Source of the DNA: Capitulum mitella
Lineage: Eukaryota > Arthropoda > Thecostraca > Pollicipedomorpha > Pollicipedidae
Length of the DNA stretch: 64,000 nt
Direction of reading: 5' to 3'
Assembly: GCA_030062745.1 (NCBI GenBank)
Contig: CP099840.1
Span: 9,250,932 to 9,314,931 of the forward strand
This document shows, piece by piece, positions 1 to 11,573 of this stretch. How positions within the stretch are numbered: the stretch's first letter is position 1; every line of letters starts with the position of its first letter. The notes beneath the pieces were generated by a model, which saw only the letters and a list, made by a program, of their open reading frames with translations, was not told the origin of the DNA and did not search any database. Made by a program: the position numbers and the translations under genes.

Positions 1-2769
1 AGCACACATATCACAAGCTCACAACATATGATAATTCATGAACACTACTTTGAAGAAAATGAAAAAATTACGTTTTAGTTTTAATGCCTGTCAAATGTCT
101 CAGAAGCAAAATGAAGCAGGAATGGGTCATTTTCAAAACACATGGTTTTCATTCTACATAATAACGCATAATCAACATGATTCTGCGATAAATACGGTAT
201 GGGATTCATAACATATTACAATTCAACGTAATGCCTGTTTTTCCGCAATGCTGACGTCTTATATCACTTTCGGACTTGCTTAAACACCGACTGAATATGC
301 CTCAGGTGAATGAAATTGTCATAGGGGAAAACTGACTTACACCGTGCTTGGTACAAGCCATACATGACACATGTCCTTCACGAGACCATAATTTCCTCAA
401 AAGACGCAAAGATCCATGCCCAAAGCCCGCAGGTCCCTCTGACCTTGCGATGATAGACATTGTTGGTGCATATAATACAAGATAAACAAGACTGAGGGTG
501 CATTGAAAATCGTTTGGAATGTGAGGGAGAGGGTCTGAAAAAAAAACAATAAAGTTCATGCTGTAAGAGTTCGCTGTGTTTTTCCCAAATTTAATGCTTA
601 TGTAACAGTTGGTGAACAATTTTCATTAAGTTTAATTTTTAGCAATGTAGGTTTACTGGAAAATGGATGAAACTTGTTTGGCACGGTGATCATGATGGCG
701 CATGTGATTCAGTGCGCAATCATTCATTCAGTTTGCATCAGATGGAAGCATATGGGATTGTAGTGTGCGCATTTGTTAGAGCTCATTTATTAGAGTTTTG
801 CCATTCAGTTGTGTGGCAGTATATGCATGTCAAGTCATTTGAAGCGAATGCAACTGCTGCAGCAACATATCAGGCACAAATCATTTGCATCTTTGAGATG
901 GTCATTCAAATACCCACAACGATCTTCTGAAAAGTGAACACCACTGCTCTGTTTGGCTAATAATTACGTTTACTTATGACCACAGCACTATCTTGGAGAA
1001 GTAAGCGCGCACGTGTATACATCAGGCCGCCTTCATCTGCTGAGGCCCCAGCAGTCGCTGCAGGGATGTGCGAGAGGACCAGCAGGCCAGCTATCCACGG
1101 CGCCGTCGGTGGCATTCATATGTCAGTCGCACTACCAAAAAGCAGGCTGCTGAACTTCTTCAATAACATCGTGTACGCCCCGTGCAATTCTGGCGGTGGT
1201 TGGCACGAACGGTGACGCCAGATGTCAACGTTTTCGTTCTACTGCTGTTTTTGTCCGTGGAAGTACGTTCGAATGATTTATTTCTAACACTTTCGAATTG
1301 GTACATGTTATCGCCATTGCCTCTACTTTTTTGTTATGTTTTCAGTTGTGACCCCAGAAGTGCATAGTTGTACATTTCCAGTGAACAGCCTGTTGCTTCA
1401 AGCTCTTCGAACTGAGCCTGGGTAGTGGTGATGGACAGGGCTTTTAATATTTACATGTGTTGTCACTGGACGGTCTCCCGTTTCGCTTCTCACCCGAACC
1501 TAGGTTGTGATGAAATATGTGATGGTGGATAGGGGTTTTAATGCCGCTACACATTTCAGGAAACTGTCAGAATAGGTGGTTACGACATTCTCGTGCTGAT
1601 TGCCTACGATGCTGCCTCCTGATGCGGTCCTGGCTGTTGAATGACTTTTGCAGTCAACTCACGCCAGAGCAAACTTGACGTTTCGGGAAGGCGCGAGTGA
1701 CCATAGAACAAGCGGCTGGAATGCTAAGAGGCTGCTAGAGGCCTATCCTATCATAGCGAGGCCAACTGTTTCGTTCCACAGTTGTCGCAGCTGTTATGAT
1801 CCACAGCGCTGGGCAGCAGTACAACGACGCAGTAGAGCCCGTGGTGACTGTTGCACATGTACCGATGTCACAGAATGTCCTCGGCTGCTATCACGATATG
1901 TCCATGGTGGGATAGCCCCAGCTGTGGCAGATGCGGGAGGATTGCAGCAAATGGCGAACTGTAGAGACTGTGGTCAGTGCTCAGGACCTGTCGAAAAGTA
2001 GCTTGCTGTGGGTTATTTATCATTCCAAAGAAACTAATAATTTGGTAGGGAAAATTCAAAGCTTGATTCGATGCAAAGTTTTATTTTGCTTCCATATGCT
2101 GACATGTGTGTAAATGCATATCCTGCGTCATGTTAGCAATATACATCCCATTCTTGTGTAAAAATATGGTTCTTGCAGACATGTGCCTGGATCTCGACAA
2201 ATGCCCCCGATGGAATGCATGTTATCCCCGCGTTGTATTCAACCCCTCGCTTATCTGAGCGAGTTTCTGCGTCATCTCGGAAGGGTCGTGTCCATCCGGA
2301 GACAACGGTGCCCGGGTGACGCAACACTTATCCTGGTTAGCTTAGATTCCGATGCAAAACGAGAATAATATGCATTAGGATTATAGCTCATTAGGATCCT
2401 AGCACATATCTGGTTTCTTGAAGAAAATTTTTACTGTTAATACCACGTTTTTCCTTCGGTGAGATGTATGCCTATGCTTTGAAAAAAATTCATGCTGCTG
2501 CACGCATACTCACACCGAACCATACTACCCAAGTATTTCCAAATAGAAATTCGCAGTTGTGTCTTTGTACAAGCGAGCTCAAACAGGTTTAAGAAGATAT
2601 GTGGTCTCGTAAACTTGAGGATGTAACTCAGCATTGTAGACAGCTGAAAGAAAGCCATCAAAAATATCCATAGCGGAATACGCAACATAAAGAGCAGCAA
2701 AACACTGGGGAATGCACACACAAATAGATTTTGCATGGCAGCCGCAATGCATAACAGACGAAAAAAAAA
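1..2769. other. No supportable gene
   Basis: Unique-looking, moderately AT-rich DNA. Open frames are at most about 117 codons with no family resemblance or clear splice context. 1640-2000 is somewhat GC-richer but not convincingly coding. Confidence 0.5.
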
Positions 2770-3365
2770 CAGGACAAATGTTCCAGATTTAAATAAAATG
2801 AATATCTTTGATATCCATTCAAAACAAGTCTAATAAAGACTAAACCATGAATGGGTACGTAATGACATTTTTCCTGAGGTGTTGACGATTAAGTTGCTTT
2901 CCATTATACTTGAGTAAAAGGGTATGATCATATAAGAAGCTAAAATGTTTTGGCACGACTTGATATTCTGTCGTCAGTGGAATAAGTAGCCGATTCCAGA
3001 GACGAATGCACATCAAGTCACACTAAAATATTCGTTTGTTTTTTTTCGTAACATCAAACTCTTGTGCACACGTATATTTCCGAAACTACTTAATCAAAGA
3101 ACAAACTAGTCTACAGTATACGCATCAAACATATGAGCACAAACACCCGTCAAAGCAGCCGGGCTTTGTGATGTACATCTGAACGAAAGAGCATTTATTT
3201 TCATTTGGTACAGTATGTTATCCTTAATCTGGGTAACGTCTGTTTGCAAAACATCTGTTTCAACCAGAATTTCCGCTTTACTACTAAAATTTTCAGTTCT
3301 TCGAGAATGGAAATTTTAATAGTGGAATTTTCACGTTGTGAAAACGATAGTGTTCGGTTTTGATC
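2770..3365 (-). mobile_element. Family E repeat, copy 1
   Basis: Read on the minus strand it matches 25390-26090 (GTTTTCACAACGTGAAAATTC, AGTAAAGCGGAAAT, TTTTGCAAAC landmarks). AT-rich and non-coding. It lies about 330 bp beyond the 3' end of cuticle gene 1. Confidence 0.6.
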
Positions 3366-3691
3366 TCGGAGCAAACCGCAACATCCCACTCACTGGCACT
3401 GCTCGTGTAACTGATAATTGTTCCAGCAACCAGCACTGACGCTTGTTGCGTTTCAGTGGCGCCCAGTCCAAGCGACAAACCTTCATTCAGATAGATGCAA
3501 TTATATTTCCTCACAACGCGACAACAGGGTAACAACGGACATTGAACATACAGTGCACTAAGGCGAACGAATATGACGACCGACGTGCAGCGCTGATGAA
3601 GATCACAAATGGCATAACCGTTCCAGATGGTCCGAATCCTTTTTTGACAATTTTAAGATGAAGATAATTTTGTTGCTTGGTGGACCGCTCT

Positions 3692-4672
3692 TTATTCCAA
3701 TTCAGCAACAGCCCCGATGTGTTCGCGGGTGTGGCTGAAGTCGGGCAGGTGGTCGCCCTCAGGGTGGAAACCGTTCTCGTCGGCCGTCCAGGTGACCGTG
3801 TAGGTGACGCCCTCCCATTCGTACGAGTAGGAGCCGGTCCTCACATAGTTGCCCGTCTCCGGCTCGTTTCCAGGATAAGAGATGCCGTCCTCATTCGAGG
3901 AGATGCCGTTGGTGGTCTCGTACCTGTGAACGTTATCACTATGTCAGACTAAGACCTAATCTTACTCTTATGTGCCGATTATGTGCCGATGTGTTGTTAT
4001 TGCCGATATTGTGCCGATTATGTTGTTGGAAGAGGTTTGAGCACAATATAACACAAAATCAAGAGAAGTGCACCACACAAAAAAAGGATTACAAGACAAC
4101 AAATCGACGCGAGGCCCTGAAACCGAAAACTTGTTCCATCCGATAAATGTCAAAATTTAAGACAGTGCTACTTTTTCTTGCCAAACTGTTCAGCCTTCCA
4201 CCATCCTTACTGAGAATCGTAGGAACCGTCTTCGTTGATGCCGTACTGGTAGTTGACAATTTTGGCCGACTGGTCGGCCGCGGCCAGGGCCACCAAGCAC
4301 AGCACGACGAACTGAAAAAGTAGCAAACCACACCATAAGGCTGACTTCAAGCTTAAACATACCCGGCATGCTCAAAGCGGATACATCCGATGAAATCGAA
4401 AGACCTTTAAAGTTGCCTCTCAGCGATATGTTGCGTAAATTCAGAGAGGTCTCAGAACTCCGCTTCAGAACTCTGGGGTAGGATGACAGCAGCTGAGGCT
4501 GTCAAGCCGTCATTGACGTCCTGGAGTCTACGAGCACTAGGCATGACATCGGTGCAGTCACGGCGTCGATCAGGCAAGGTCTCGTTTCCAGCTCGCCGTT
4601 TCACTGGCCGTGGCCGGCCGGCCGGCGGATTTCACTGTCAGCTGCAGGAGCGCGGTAACTCACGGTCTTCAT
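3692..4672 (-). CDS. RR-1 cuticle protein, copy 1 (three exons, intact)
   Basis: Small secreted structural protein expected to bind chitin in the exoskeleton. Exons on the minus strand: 4664-4672 (M-K-T), 4211-4311 and 3692-3923, joined by introns of 352 and 287 bp with GT-AG ends (GTGAGT and GTAAGG donors, TTTTTCAG and TTCACAG acceptors). The joined frame gives 113 aa. Residues 1-16 form a signal peptide (M-K-T, VVLCLVALAAA, then D-Q). Mature residues 23-97 match the extended Rebers-Riddiford consensus: NYQYG, EDGSY, YETTNGI, GSYSYEWEG, YTVTWTADENGF and GDHLP, the RR-1 style ending. No Cys in the mature part. The first exon encodes only three residues, as usual for arthropod CPR genes. A TATTTAAA box lies about 34 bp before a CCAGT initiator, so the 5' UTR is about 23 nt. 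An AATAAA overlaps the stop codon. Cuticle genes of this class are commonly ecdysteroid-timed; that is inference here. Confidence 0.9.
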
Positions 4673-4721
4673 TGATAGGCTTGAGTGGGTTCACTGGTGC
4701 TGCCAAACTCCTATGCGTTGA

Positions 4722-4729
4722 TTTAAATA
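4722..4729 (-). promoter_or_regulatory. TATA box of cuticle gene 1
   Basis: Minus-strand TATTTAAA, about 34 bp upstream of a CCAGTG initiator (A at about 4695) and 50 bp upstream of the ATG at 4672. The same arrangement occurs at the duplicate gene, so it is a conserved core promoter. The start site is inferred from spacing. Confidence 0.7.
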
Positions 4730-5172
4730 CTCAACCGGGAGCCCGTCCTTACTCCGTGCGCCAACCAGCTTCCTGTAAGTTTCACTTGCGGTTAACCTTG
4801 AGTGTCGGCATGCTGGCTGGGATTGGATGGCGCCGGCGGCTAACACGAGAACGGAGGATGGATCTGTCAACCGGCGGAGATCGGAAACGTCTGACGACGA
4901 GATCACTTCATCCCTTTGCGCGTTAGTCTTCAGCGTTGTCTGCTTACGTTCTCTTCTGACAACAGACGATCGGACGTACGGGGTTATCTGAATACCACAA
5001 AAAGGGTTACTGGTCCGGATGTTTGAAAAAAAGACGACGGATGTACATTATTGCACCAGGAGTGTGATGACATTTAAGCAATCTAAATAATGAACAAGGA
5101 GCCCTTGGGTAATTATTCCAGTTTTGATTGCAAATGAATGGCAGTAATTTTGTGTAATTTCTAGTAGTCTCG

Positions 5173-6120
5173 TTCCCGGAGGGCTGAACGGTTCAGCCGA
5201 TGCTCGGCGAGGGGATCTCGATCTCGATCCTGAGAATTTGAGCACTGCATATCCGATTTCATCACAACAAACAACAACCAATTTGTCATGACGTAAACTA
5301 CATTTTTATAACCAGAAGGTTCGCAAATACTGAAAGTGGTGGAGACAGGGGCAGAAAAGTCTAAATGCAGGACATTTTTGGGTTTGTGTTAAATCTGCTG
5401 TTTATCTACTGATTTTGATACAGTTGGCATAAATCGAGATCACAAGGATGGGACGTTTACCCTTGATTTGTTCGTTTCAACGTTTGAGAAAATTCAGAGG
5501 CGTTCACAGGGTTTTGGAAATGGGAGGTTACTGTTGCTAAAAAAAAACGAAATAAGAAAAAGTTGAAAACAGTTGTTACGGTTGTTCTAGTCATGTTACA
5601 GTGAAGAAGTACAAATCGTGTTATATTGTTTGTACAATGTTAGCAAAGGCGGCGCCAGGGACATAAAAAGGAGGAACTGTCATGTGCACATGTCCATCAG
5701 ATCGACTTGCCACCTTTGACCTAACATGACCCTCTAGTGACCTTAGAGTCACATGGAATGAACTTGAGTGTATTTGATATTGTTGTAAACATTTCCATCT
5801 TTATTTATTTGAATGGAAGAAAACATGTCCACATTTCCATTCATTTGAATTGACCCCATTTCTTAAATTCCAATTCATCGTTGCCGTGATAACGTACGCG
5901 CACTGACATTTTAGATCATATTTTCGTCATCCGTCCTAACATCAACCTGAAACCTGGCACACAGGTAGATGGCATTATTTATTCCTGGTCTTGCATTATG
6001 CAAAAACCAACGCTGCCACAAATAGGGTAGAATCCAGATTTCAAGGCGATAGGCTAATAGAAATGGAAATTAATTCGCAATGACATCGTGAAGACAAGAA
6101 GGGATAGTTCTGACCAACAA
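5173..6120 (+). mobile_element. Family R element inside and beyond duplication copy A
   Basis: Starts at a degraded terminus (GTTCCCGGAGGGC) and runs through the family landmarks TTCATCACAACAAAC, GACGTAAACTACAT and GAAGTACAAATCGTGT. The TTAA and first bases are lost. Non-coding; family length would place the end near 6350 but similarity fades earlier. Confidence 0.6.
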
Positions 6121-6314
6121 TCTTTTCGGAAATATCAGTAAATGTGTTTTGTCGAGTATTTAATCATAAGATGTCGATATATCTTTCCAGAACACTATTC
6201 CTAGGTTTAAAATACAGGCGCAGCACTGATATTCCTATCTATTGGGAGTGATCTCGTGCTGTAAAACGCAAATCGTAATGGACTAACGCTGCCATGCGGG
6301 AAAAATATATATAC

Positions 6315-6745
6315 TGGCGCCCTTCAAAAAGCTGGGCCTGGACTGGACCTTACCATGGGATGGTTGGTCCCCGATCAGCACCGGTCCCGGAAATTCGCTA
6401 AGACTGAGACCTCTGTGGCAAGTTCCCAGAGATCAGTGGCCTCTCACCGACTGAGTACTTGGCGAAGACCAAGCAGCTTGCACGGCAGCAGTTTAACCCT
6501 ATTGATAAGTTCGACTCAAATAGTACGAAATAATTGGGATGCGCCCCGGATCAAGCGTATTTTGTCGGTGACGACGAGGTCCTAGCTGAAGCAGAACTAA
6601 CTGACCACTGGCGACCTCGTCGCAGCCGAACGAAGTATGTGAAGGACCGTGAGCTAGGCTATACGCCTAATTTTGAAAAGAAATCGTTCATAGTGTTGGA
6701 CATGAGTTGTTTGACCAATGTTCGTTCGTTCAGCAGCCAAATATA
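6315..6745 (+). pseudogene. Decayed coding-like segment, family unknown
   Basis: Adjoining frames, each interrupted, carry protein-like composition: L-G-L-D-W-T-L-P-W-D-G-W (from about 6328), then in another frame F-P-E-I-S-G-L-S-P-T-E-Y-L-A-K-T-K (about 6420-6480) continuing through one in-frame TAA (6531) into D-Q-A-Y-F-V-G-D-D-E-V-L-A-E-A-E-L and R-S-R-T-K-Y-V-K-D-R-E-L-G-Y to a stop at 6744. Only one indel and one stop separate a reading of more than 100 codons. I do not recognise the protein. It sits between repeat remnants and may be a retrocopy or an element ORF. Confidence 0.3.
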
Positions 6746-7311
6746 AAGTGGACCGGGAACTATGTTACAAGCATACACTAAATTAATAAGAGAATCGTTC
6801 ACAGAGTGTTGATGTCCGATGCCACGTCGGTTTTGCGGTATATGCTTTTGACCGTATTTGTAGTGTTTTTGAAAGCATGAAGCAGCAGATTGTCGAAAAC
6901 TACTACAGCTGTAAAATAGCTACAACGCAAAGGAGACCCCGTAGCACACATCGATGTTGTGCCTTGTAACCATTTACACGTATGGGATTTACCGCGTAAG
7001 CGTCCTTACCCTTACATGAGTGTTCGTTGCTTTTCAAAAACGAGCACAATCAATCATGTTGTAAGGATTATACAGGTAGATGGACGTCACTGATAATGGC
7101 ATTACTATCACACGATAAATTGTCGTAGATATTACCATGGCAAAGCAGTCCTTCATAGATCACTCGACAAACGACGAGGGAATGGGTGGTCGAAGTGCAA
7201 GACATTCGTAAAATAACGACCCAAAAGGTTGTGTTCGAGCAAGGCAAAGGCCATGCAGTTTTCCGTTAACCTCGTATGGTGGTAAATCTTACAAGCGCTT
7301 GTTGAAATGAG

Positions 7312-8395
7312 TTAACGGTGTATGTAAAGGGTGTAAGGTGCATTAAGAAGTGCACTGGAACATTTGAAATTTCCAAAGCCGATTCACAATCTCAAAACAA
7401 ACGTAAAAAAGCGAAAGTTTAGTTGACCTCAGGCCAATGATCCCAAACTTAAAAAAATTCGGTATAGAGTTCTTGCATTTGTGAGGATTTGTAGGCGTGG
7501 CACGTCTCATGTTAAACAAACTCACAAAATCTTACACCGTCTTACTTTTTGGAATACGGTCCTATTAGACCTATCGCAGGTCAGCGACCTCACAGGCCAA
7601 GGTCGCATGGGACCAATATCCTCCTATGGTCTTGGTGCATATTTTGGGAACAACTGAAGGCATAATGGCCTCTACAACAGTGGTTCCCAACGCAGTGTTT
7701 ATGCCTGCGTTACTGGGTAATTTGGCTTTTCCTTAGGGGCTACGAACTGGTGCGGAACTCTTCCAATTTCAGAGTTCCAGATCCCAAAATTTACGACGTA
7801 ACACACTTTGTATGTTTTCTGATTTTCATTTCTGCGTTGCATGTACAATGCAGGGCACACTCATACGTTATGTTTATCTGTGACTGCGGATCAAATGAAA
7901 GAACGGTAGCTGCATATCTTTGCGAGCGCGATGTAAGCCCCTGCGGAAGGAAAAGTTTTACCATGTACATTTTTGGTGTGATTTCGTCATTTCCCCGGCA
8001 AATATTCGGATTTATCTTGTTTCGATGCATATCGATGGCCTATTACCATATGATACCGAGTATATCATATATATATGATATATGATATATATATGTATAT
8101 ATATATGATATGTATATATATGATATGATATATATGTGATATATGATACATATGATACCATACCATACCGAGTCAGATGACATTCGAGACATCAGGTCAT
8201 TTTTCACCGAATTCAGGCCCCCAGACCGCCTATTTGTGGTATATTTAACCCTATTTCGACTATAAGCAACTGGCGTAGGGCCATAAAAAATCTGTCGGCA
8301 ACACGATGTCTATGGGGCACTACATCCTTGGGAAATTTCGTTGAAATCGGTTAATGATTTGCAAAGTTGAAGAGGATTTCTGTATTTCCAATGGG
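7312..8395 (+). mobile_element. Family B element, long copy
   Basis: Its first 250 bp match 18755-19010 (TGTAAAGGGTGT, GGCCAATGA, GTGGCACG landmarks); from 7590 on it matches 19760-20440 (TTTTTCACCGAATTCAGGCCC, ACTACATCCTTG). Interrupted by an AT-rich microsatellite at 8056-8158. Non-coding. Confidence 0.6.
8056..8158. repeat. AT-rich microsatellite (GATATAT type)
   Basis: Interrupted ATATATGATATGTATAT repeats within the family B copy. Confidence 0.9.
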
Positions 8396-8396
8396 C

Positions 8397-8565
8397 GGAA
8401 CAAGCTAGCAAACGACCGACCGGGCAGAAACCAGTGATTAGCCCCGAAGTCCTGCTTACATACTCCTAGACAATATGACCAACGGACAGACTGATTCCCG
8501 TTATCGCACTGTCCAATGATCCGTGTGAAAACTATTGTCCTAATCTTCTGCCCGATGGGAACGCT
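8397..8565 (+). repeat. Interspersed repeat, left half of the family C target
   Basis: Begins GGAACAAGCTAGCAAA and matches 38786-38955 (shared CCGATGGGAAC, ATGTGACCAACGGAC-type segments). It resumes at 9783 after the inserted element (CCGACAGCACGTCATGA). Confidence 0.7.
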
Positions 8566-9782
8566 TTTATCCCGCGCCCAACCGGCAGCTGGCGCCGACC
8601 ATGCTCGACGAAAGGGGCGGTTGACCGCCCCCTTCTATCTCACGAACGGCTGGTCGCGCGATAAAAAAATGAGCACACCGTTGGAAGGCTCGTGACAAGT
8701 AGAAACTGGTCTTATTTTGAGCTTTGGATAGTATGCAAGCCATTTACGCCCTAAATACGTTTTCTCACAGCAGACTGTGTGGAATTGAGAAGCGGCCTGT
8801 ATCTCACGGGCTGTGATGAAAAAAGTCTAGGGTGAAGGTACCAATAAACAGGTAAGTCCACAGATGCCGATACACGCCTAATGTCTCTGACTTGTTTAAT
8901 ATGTACGCCGAAACGGTGAGTTAAAGACACAGCGATTTTCACGCCGACTTCCGGTGGACGCCGTAGTATGAAATGGGCGGGAACTAATTTTAGTGTTTCT
9001 TTATTTTCGCGACACAGGCCATTCCATGTAATATTTCGCAATCTTTGTGGTTCTTGTGATAGCTTTGTATGCTTATATGTTCGAAAAATTCGGCAATTTT
9101 CAATCTCTTTTGGCGGAATAGATAAATTGGCAGAGCTTGATTCCCGAGAGCCTGATTTCGAAAATATGCATTTTTTTAAATTTTTTGAACTTCTTAGTAT
9201 TTGCTGCAGCTGTGAGAGGCAGTTCTCCCATTTTCTACCCGCTCTGAGAAATTCATCGCCAATTTTGACGGCAGTGCATTTTGCCTCATAAGCAGTGGTT
9301 TGTGACCTGGCCTCAGGTCAATCGCTGGAAGTCGTTGATGCTTTGTCCATTGACGGCACATGGATGCTTGCGTCACCCCCACACTAAAAATCTTATAAAA
9401 TTCCCGCCAAAGTCCAAAAAGACGACGACATGTCTTGAAAATGCGCTGACCTTAGGCCAATGAACCGGAAAATTCCGAAACGTCTGAGATAGCAGATTTG
9501 TTCTATTCATGATGATCTCTAACACCCTGAAAGTCTTATTGTTATATCCTGTTTTCCAAAAAAAGCTACAAGGCGCGAGGCTTTTTTTGGATATAGGTCC
9601 GTCCGATCTGACCTAGGTCAGACATCTGACTTGACCTGAGGTCAAAACTTCGACACTAGATGTAAAAAATAATCAAGCAAAAAGCACAGAAAGTTTCATG
9701 TCACTGCATTCCTTCGTTCTCTCGCAATCTTAAAAAAAATCTCAAGGGGTGGTCAACCCCTCGCCCCTAATCGGGGGCAGGT
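8566..9782 (+). mobile_element. Family C element with GC-hairpin ends, copy 1
   Basis: About 1.2 kb matching 60672-61846 in reverse orientation. The left end has an 8-bp perfect hairpin GGGGCGGT/ACCGCCCC at 8614-8631; the right end has GGGGT...ACCCC and a GC-rich terminus. Flanking sequence 8397-8565 and 9783-9808 rejoins at the empty paralogous site 38786-38990, which sets the insertion limits to within a few bases. Non-coding; target duplication unresolved (TAT or longer). Confidence 0.75.
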
Positions 9783-10082
9783 ATTGTCCGACAGCACGTC
9801 ATGAGAGGTGTTCCAGTAACCAGCACTGACGCTTGTTGCGTGTCAGTGGCGCCCAATCCAAACGACAAACCTTCATTCAGATAGATGCAATTATATTTCT
9901 TCACAACGTGACAACAGGGTAACAACGGACATTGAACATACAATGCACTAAGGCGAACGAATATGACGACCGACGTGCAGCGCTAATGAAGATCACAAAT
10001 GGCGTAATCGTTCCAGATGAGTCCGAATTCTTTCATGTCAATTTTAAGATGAAGATAATTTTGTTGCTTGGTGGACCGCTCT

Positions 10083-11080
10083 TTATTCCACTTCAGCAAC
10101 ACCCCCGATGTGTTCGCGAGTGTGGCTGAAGTCGGGCAGGTGGTCGCCCTTCAGGGTGGAAACCGTTCTCGTCGGCCGTCCAGGTGACCGTGTAGGTGAC
10201 GCCCTTCCATTCGTACGAGTAGGAGCCGGTCCTCACGTAGTTGCCCGTCTCCGGCTCGTTTCCAGGATAAGAGATGCCGTCCTCATTCGAGGAGATGCCG
10301 TTGGTGGTCTCGTACCTGTGAACATTATCATTATGTCAGACTAAGACCTAATCTTACTCTTATGGTTAGAATCATAGACGCAAATGGTCGTCCAACAAGC
10401 CACACGCGACGTGTTTGTACCGATTATGTTGTTGGAAGAGGTTTGAGCACAATATAACAAAATCAAGAGAAGTGCAACACACAAAAAAATGATTAAAAGA
10501 CAACACATCGAACAAGAAGCTCTGAAACCAAAAACTTGTTCCATTGGATAAATGTCAAAATTTAAGACAGTGCTACTTTTTCTTGCCAAGCCGTTAAGCC
10601 TTCCACGCTCCTTACTGAGCATCGTAGGAACCGTCTTCGTTGATGCCGTACTGGTAGTTGACAATTTTGGCCGACTGGTCGGCCGCGGCCAGGGCCACCA
10701 AGCACAGCACGACGAACTGAAAAAGTAGCAAACCACACCATAAGGCTGACCTCAAGCTTAAACATACCCGGCATGCTCAAAGCGGGTACATCCGATGAAA
10801 TCGAAAGACCTTTAAAGTTGCCTCTCAGCGATATGTTGCGTAAATTCAGAGAGGTCTCAGAACTCCGCTTCAGAACTCTGCGGTAGGATGACAGCAGCTG
10901 AGGCTGTCAAGCCGTCACTGACGTCCTGGAGTCTACGAGCACTAGGCATGACATCGGTGCAGTCACGGCGTCGATCAGGCAAGGTCTCGTTTCCAGCTCG
11001 CCGTTTCACTGGCCGTGGCCGGCCGGCCGGCGGATTTAACTGTCCTTAGCTGCTGGAGCGCGGTAACTCACGGTCTTCAT
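10083..11080 (-). pseudogene. RR-1 cuticle protein, copy 2, frameshifted in exon 3
   Basis: Duplicate of the gene at 3692-4672. Exons: 11072-11080 (M-K-T), 10616-10716 (101 bp) and 10083-10315, with the same splice sites. Signal peptide and most of the Rebers-Riddiford domain are intact, with Ser-to-Ala near residue 36 and Glu-to-Lys in the EWxGV motif. An extra T at 10150/10151 (plus strand) shifts the frame just after G-F-H-P-E. The conserved D-H-L-P-D-F-S-H-T tail is replaced by about 17 Arg/Pro/His/Cys-rich residues and the frame stops at 10093-10095, giving about 110 aa. The old in-frame stop remains at 10083-10085. Either this is a recently disabled duplicate or one base is wrong in the assembly; the near-perfect remainder makes both plausible. 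Confidence 0.85.
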
Positions 11081-11129
11081 TGGTAGGCTTGAGTGGGTTC
11101 ACTGGTGCTGCCGAACTCCTATGCGCCGA

Positions 11130-11137
11130 CTTAAATA
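11130..11137 (-). promoter_or_regulatory. TATA box of cuticle gene 2
   Basis: Minus-strand TATTTAAG, 34 bp before a CCAGTG initiator (A at about 11103) and 50 bp before the ATG at 11080. It differs from the copy 1 box only in its last base, so the duplicate keeps a usable core promoter despite its coding frameshift. Confidence 0.65.
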
Positions 11138-11573
11138 CTCAACCGGGAGCTCGTCCTTACTCCGTGCGCCAACCAGCTTTCTGTAAGTTTCACTTGCGGT
11201 TAACCTTGAGTGTCGGCATGCTGGCTGGGATTGGATGGCGCCGTCGGCTTACACTGGAACAGAGGATGGATCTGTCAACCGGCGGAGATCGGAAACGCCT
11301 GACGACGAGATCCCTTCATCCCTTCGCGCGATAGTTTTCAGTGCCACCTGCTTACGTTCTCTTCTGACAACAGACGATTGGACGTACGGGTTTATTTAAA
11401 TACCGCAAAAAGGGCTACATGTCGGATTTAGAAAAAAATGATGACAAATGTATATCATTACACTAAGAGTTTGGTGATTTTAAGCAATATAAATAATGAA
11501 CACGGAGGCCTTTGACACATTTTCCGGTTTTGGTTGAAAATGAATGGCAGCAATCTTGTGTAATATCTGTTAA

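Larger units (their letters stand above)
3420..5430. repeat. Segmental duplication, copy A (contains cuticle gene 1)
   Basis: About 2 kb that realigns, in the same orientation, with 9811-11820. Exons, both introns, promoter, 3' flank and about 700 bp of upstream DNA are shared. The copies differ by substitutions and small indels, chiefly in intron 2, where copy B has extra sequence near 10365-10415 and copy A has a short GTGCCGAT-type repeat at 3971-4022. Both carry the same interspersed-element left end at matching positions (5173 and 11574), so that insertion predates the duplication. The boundaries are estimated by eye. Confidence 0.85.
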
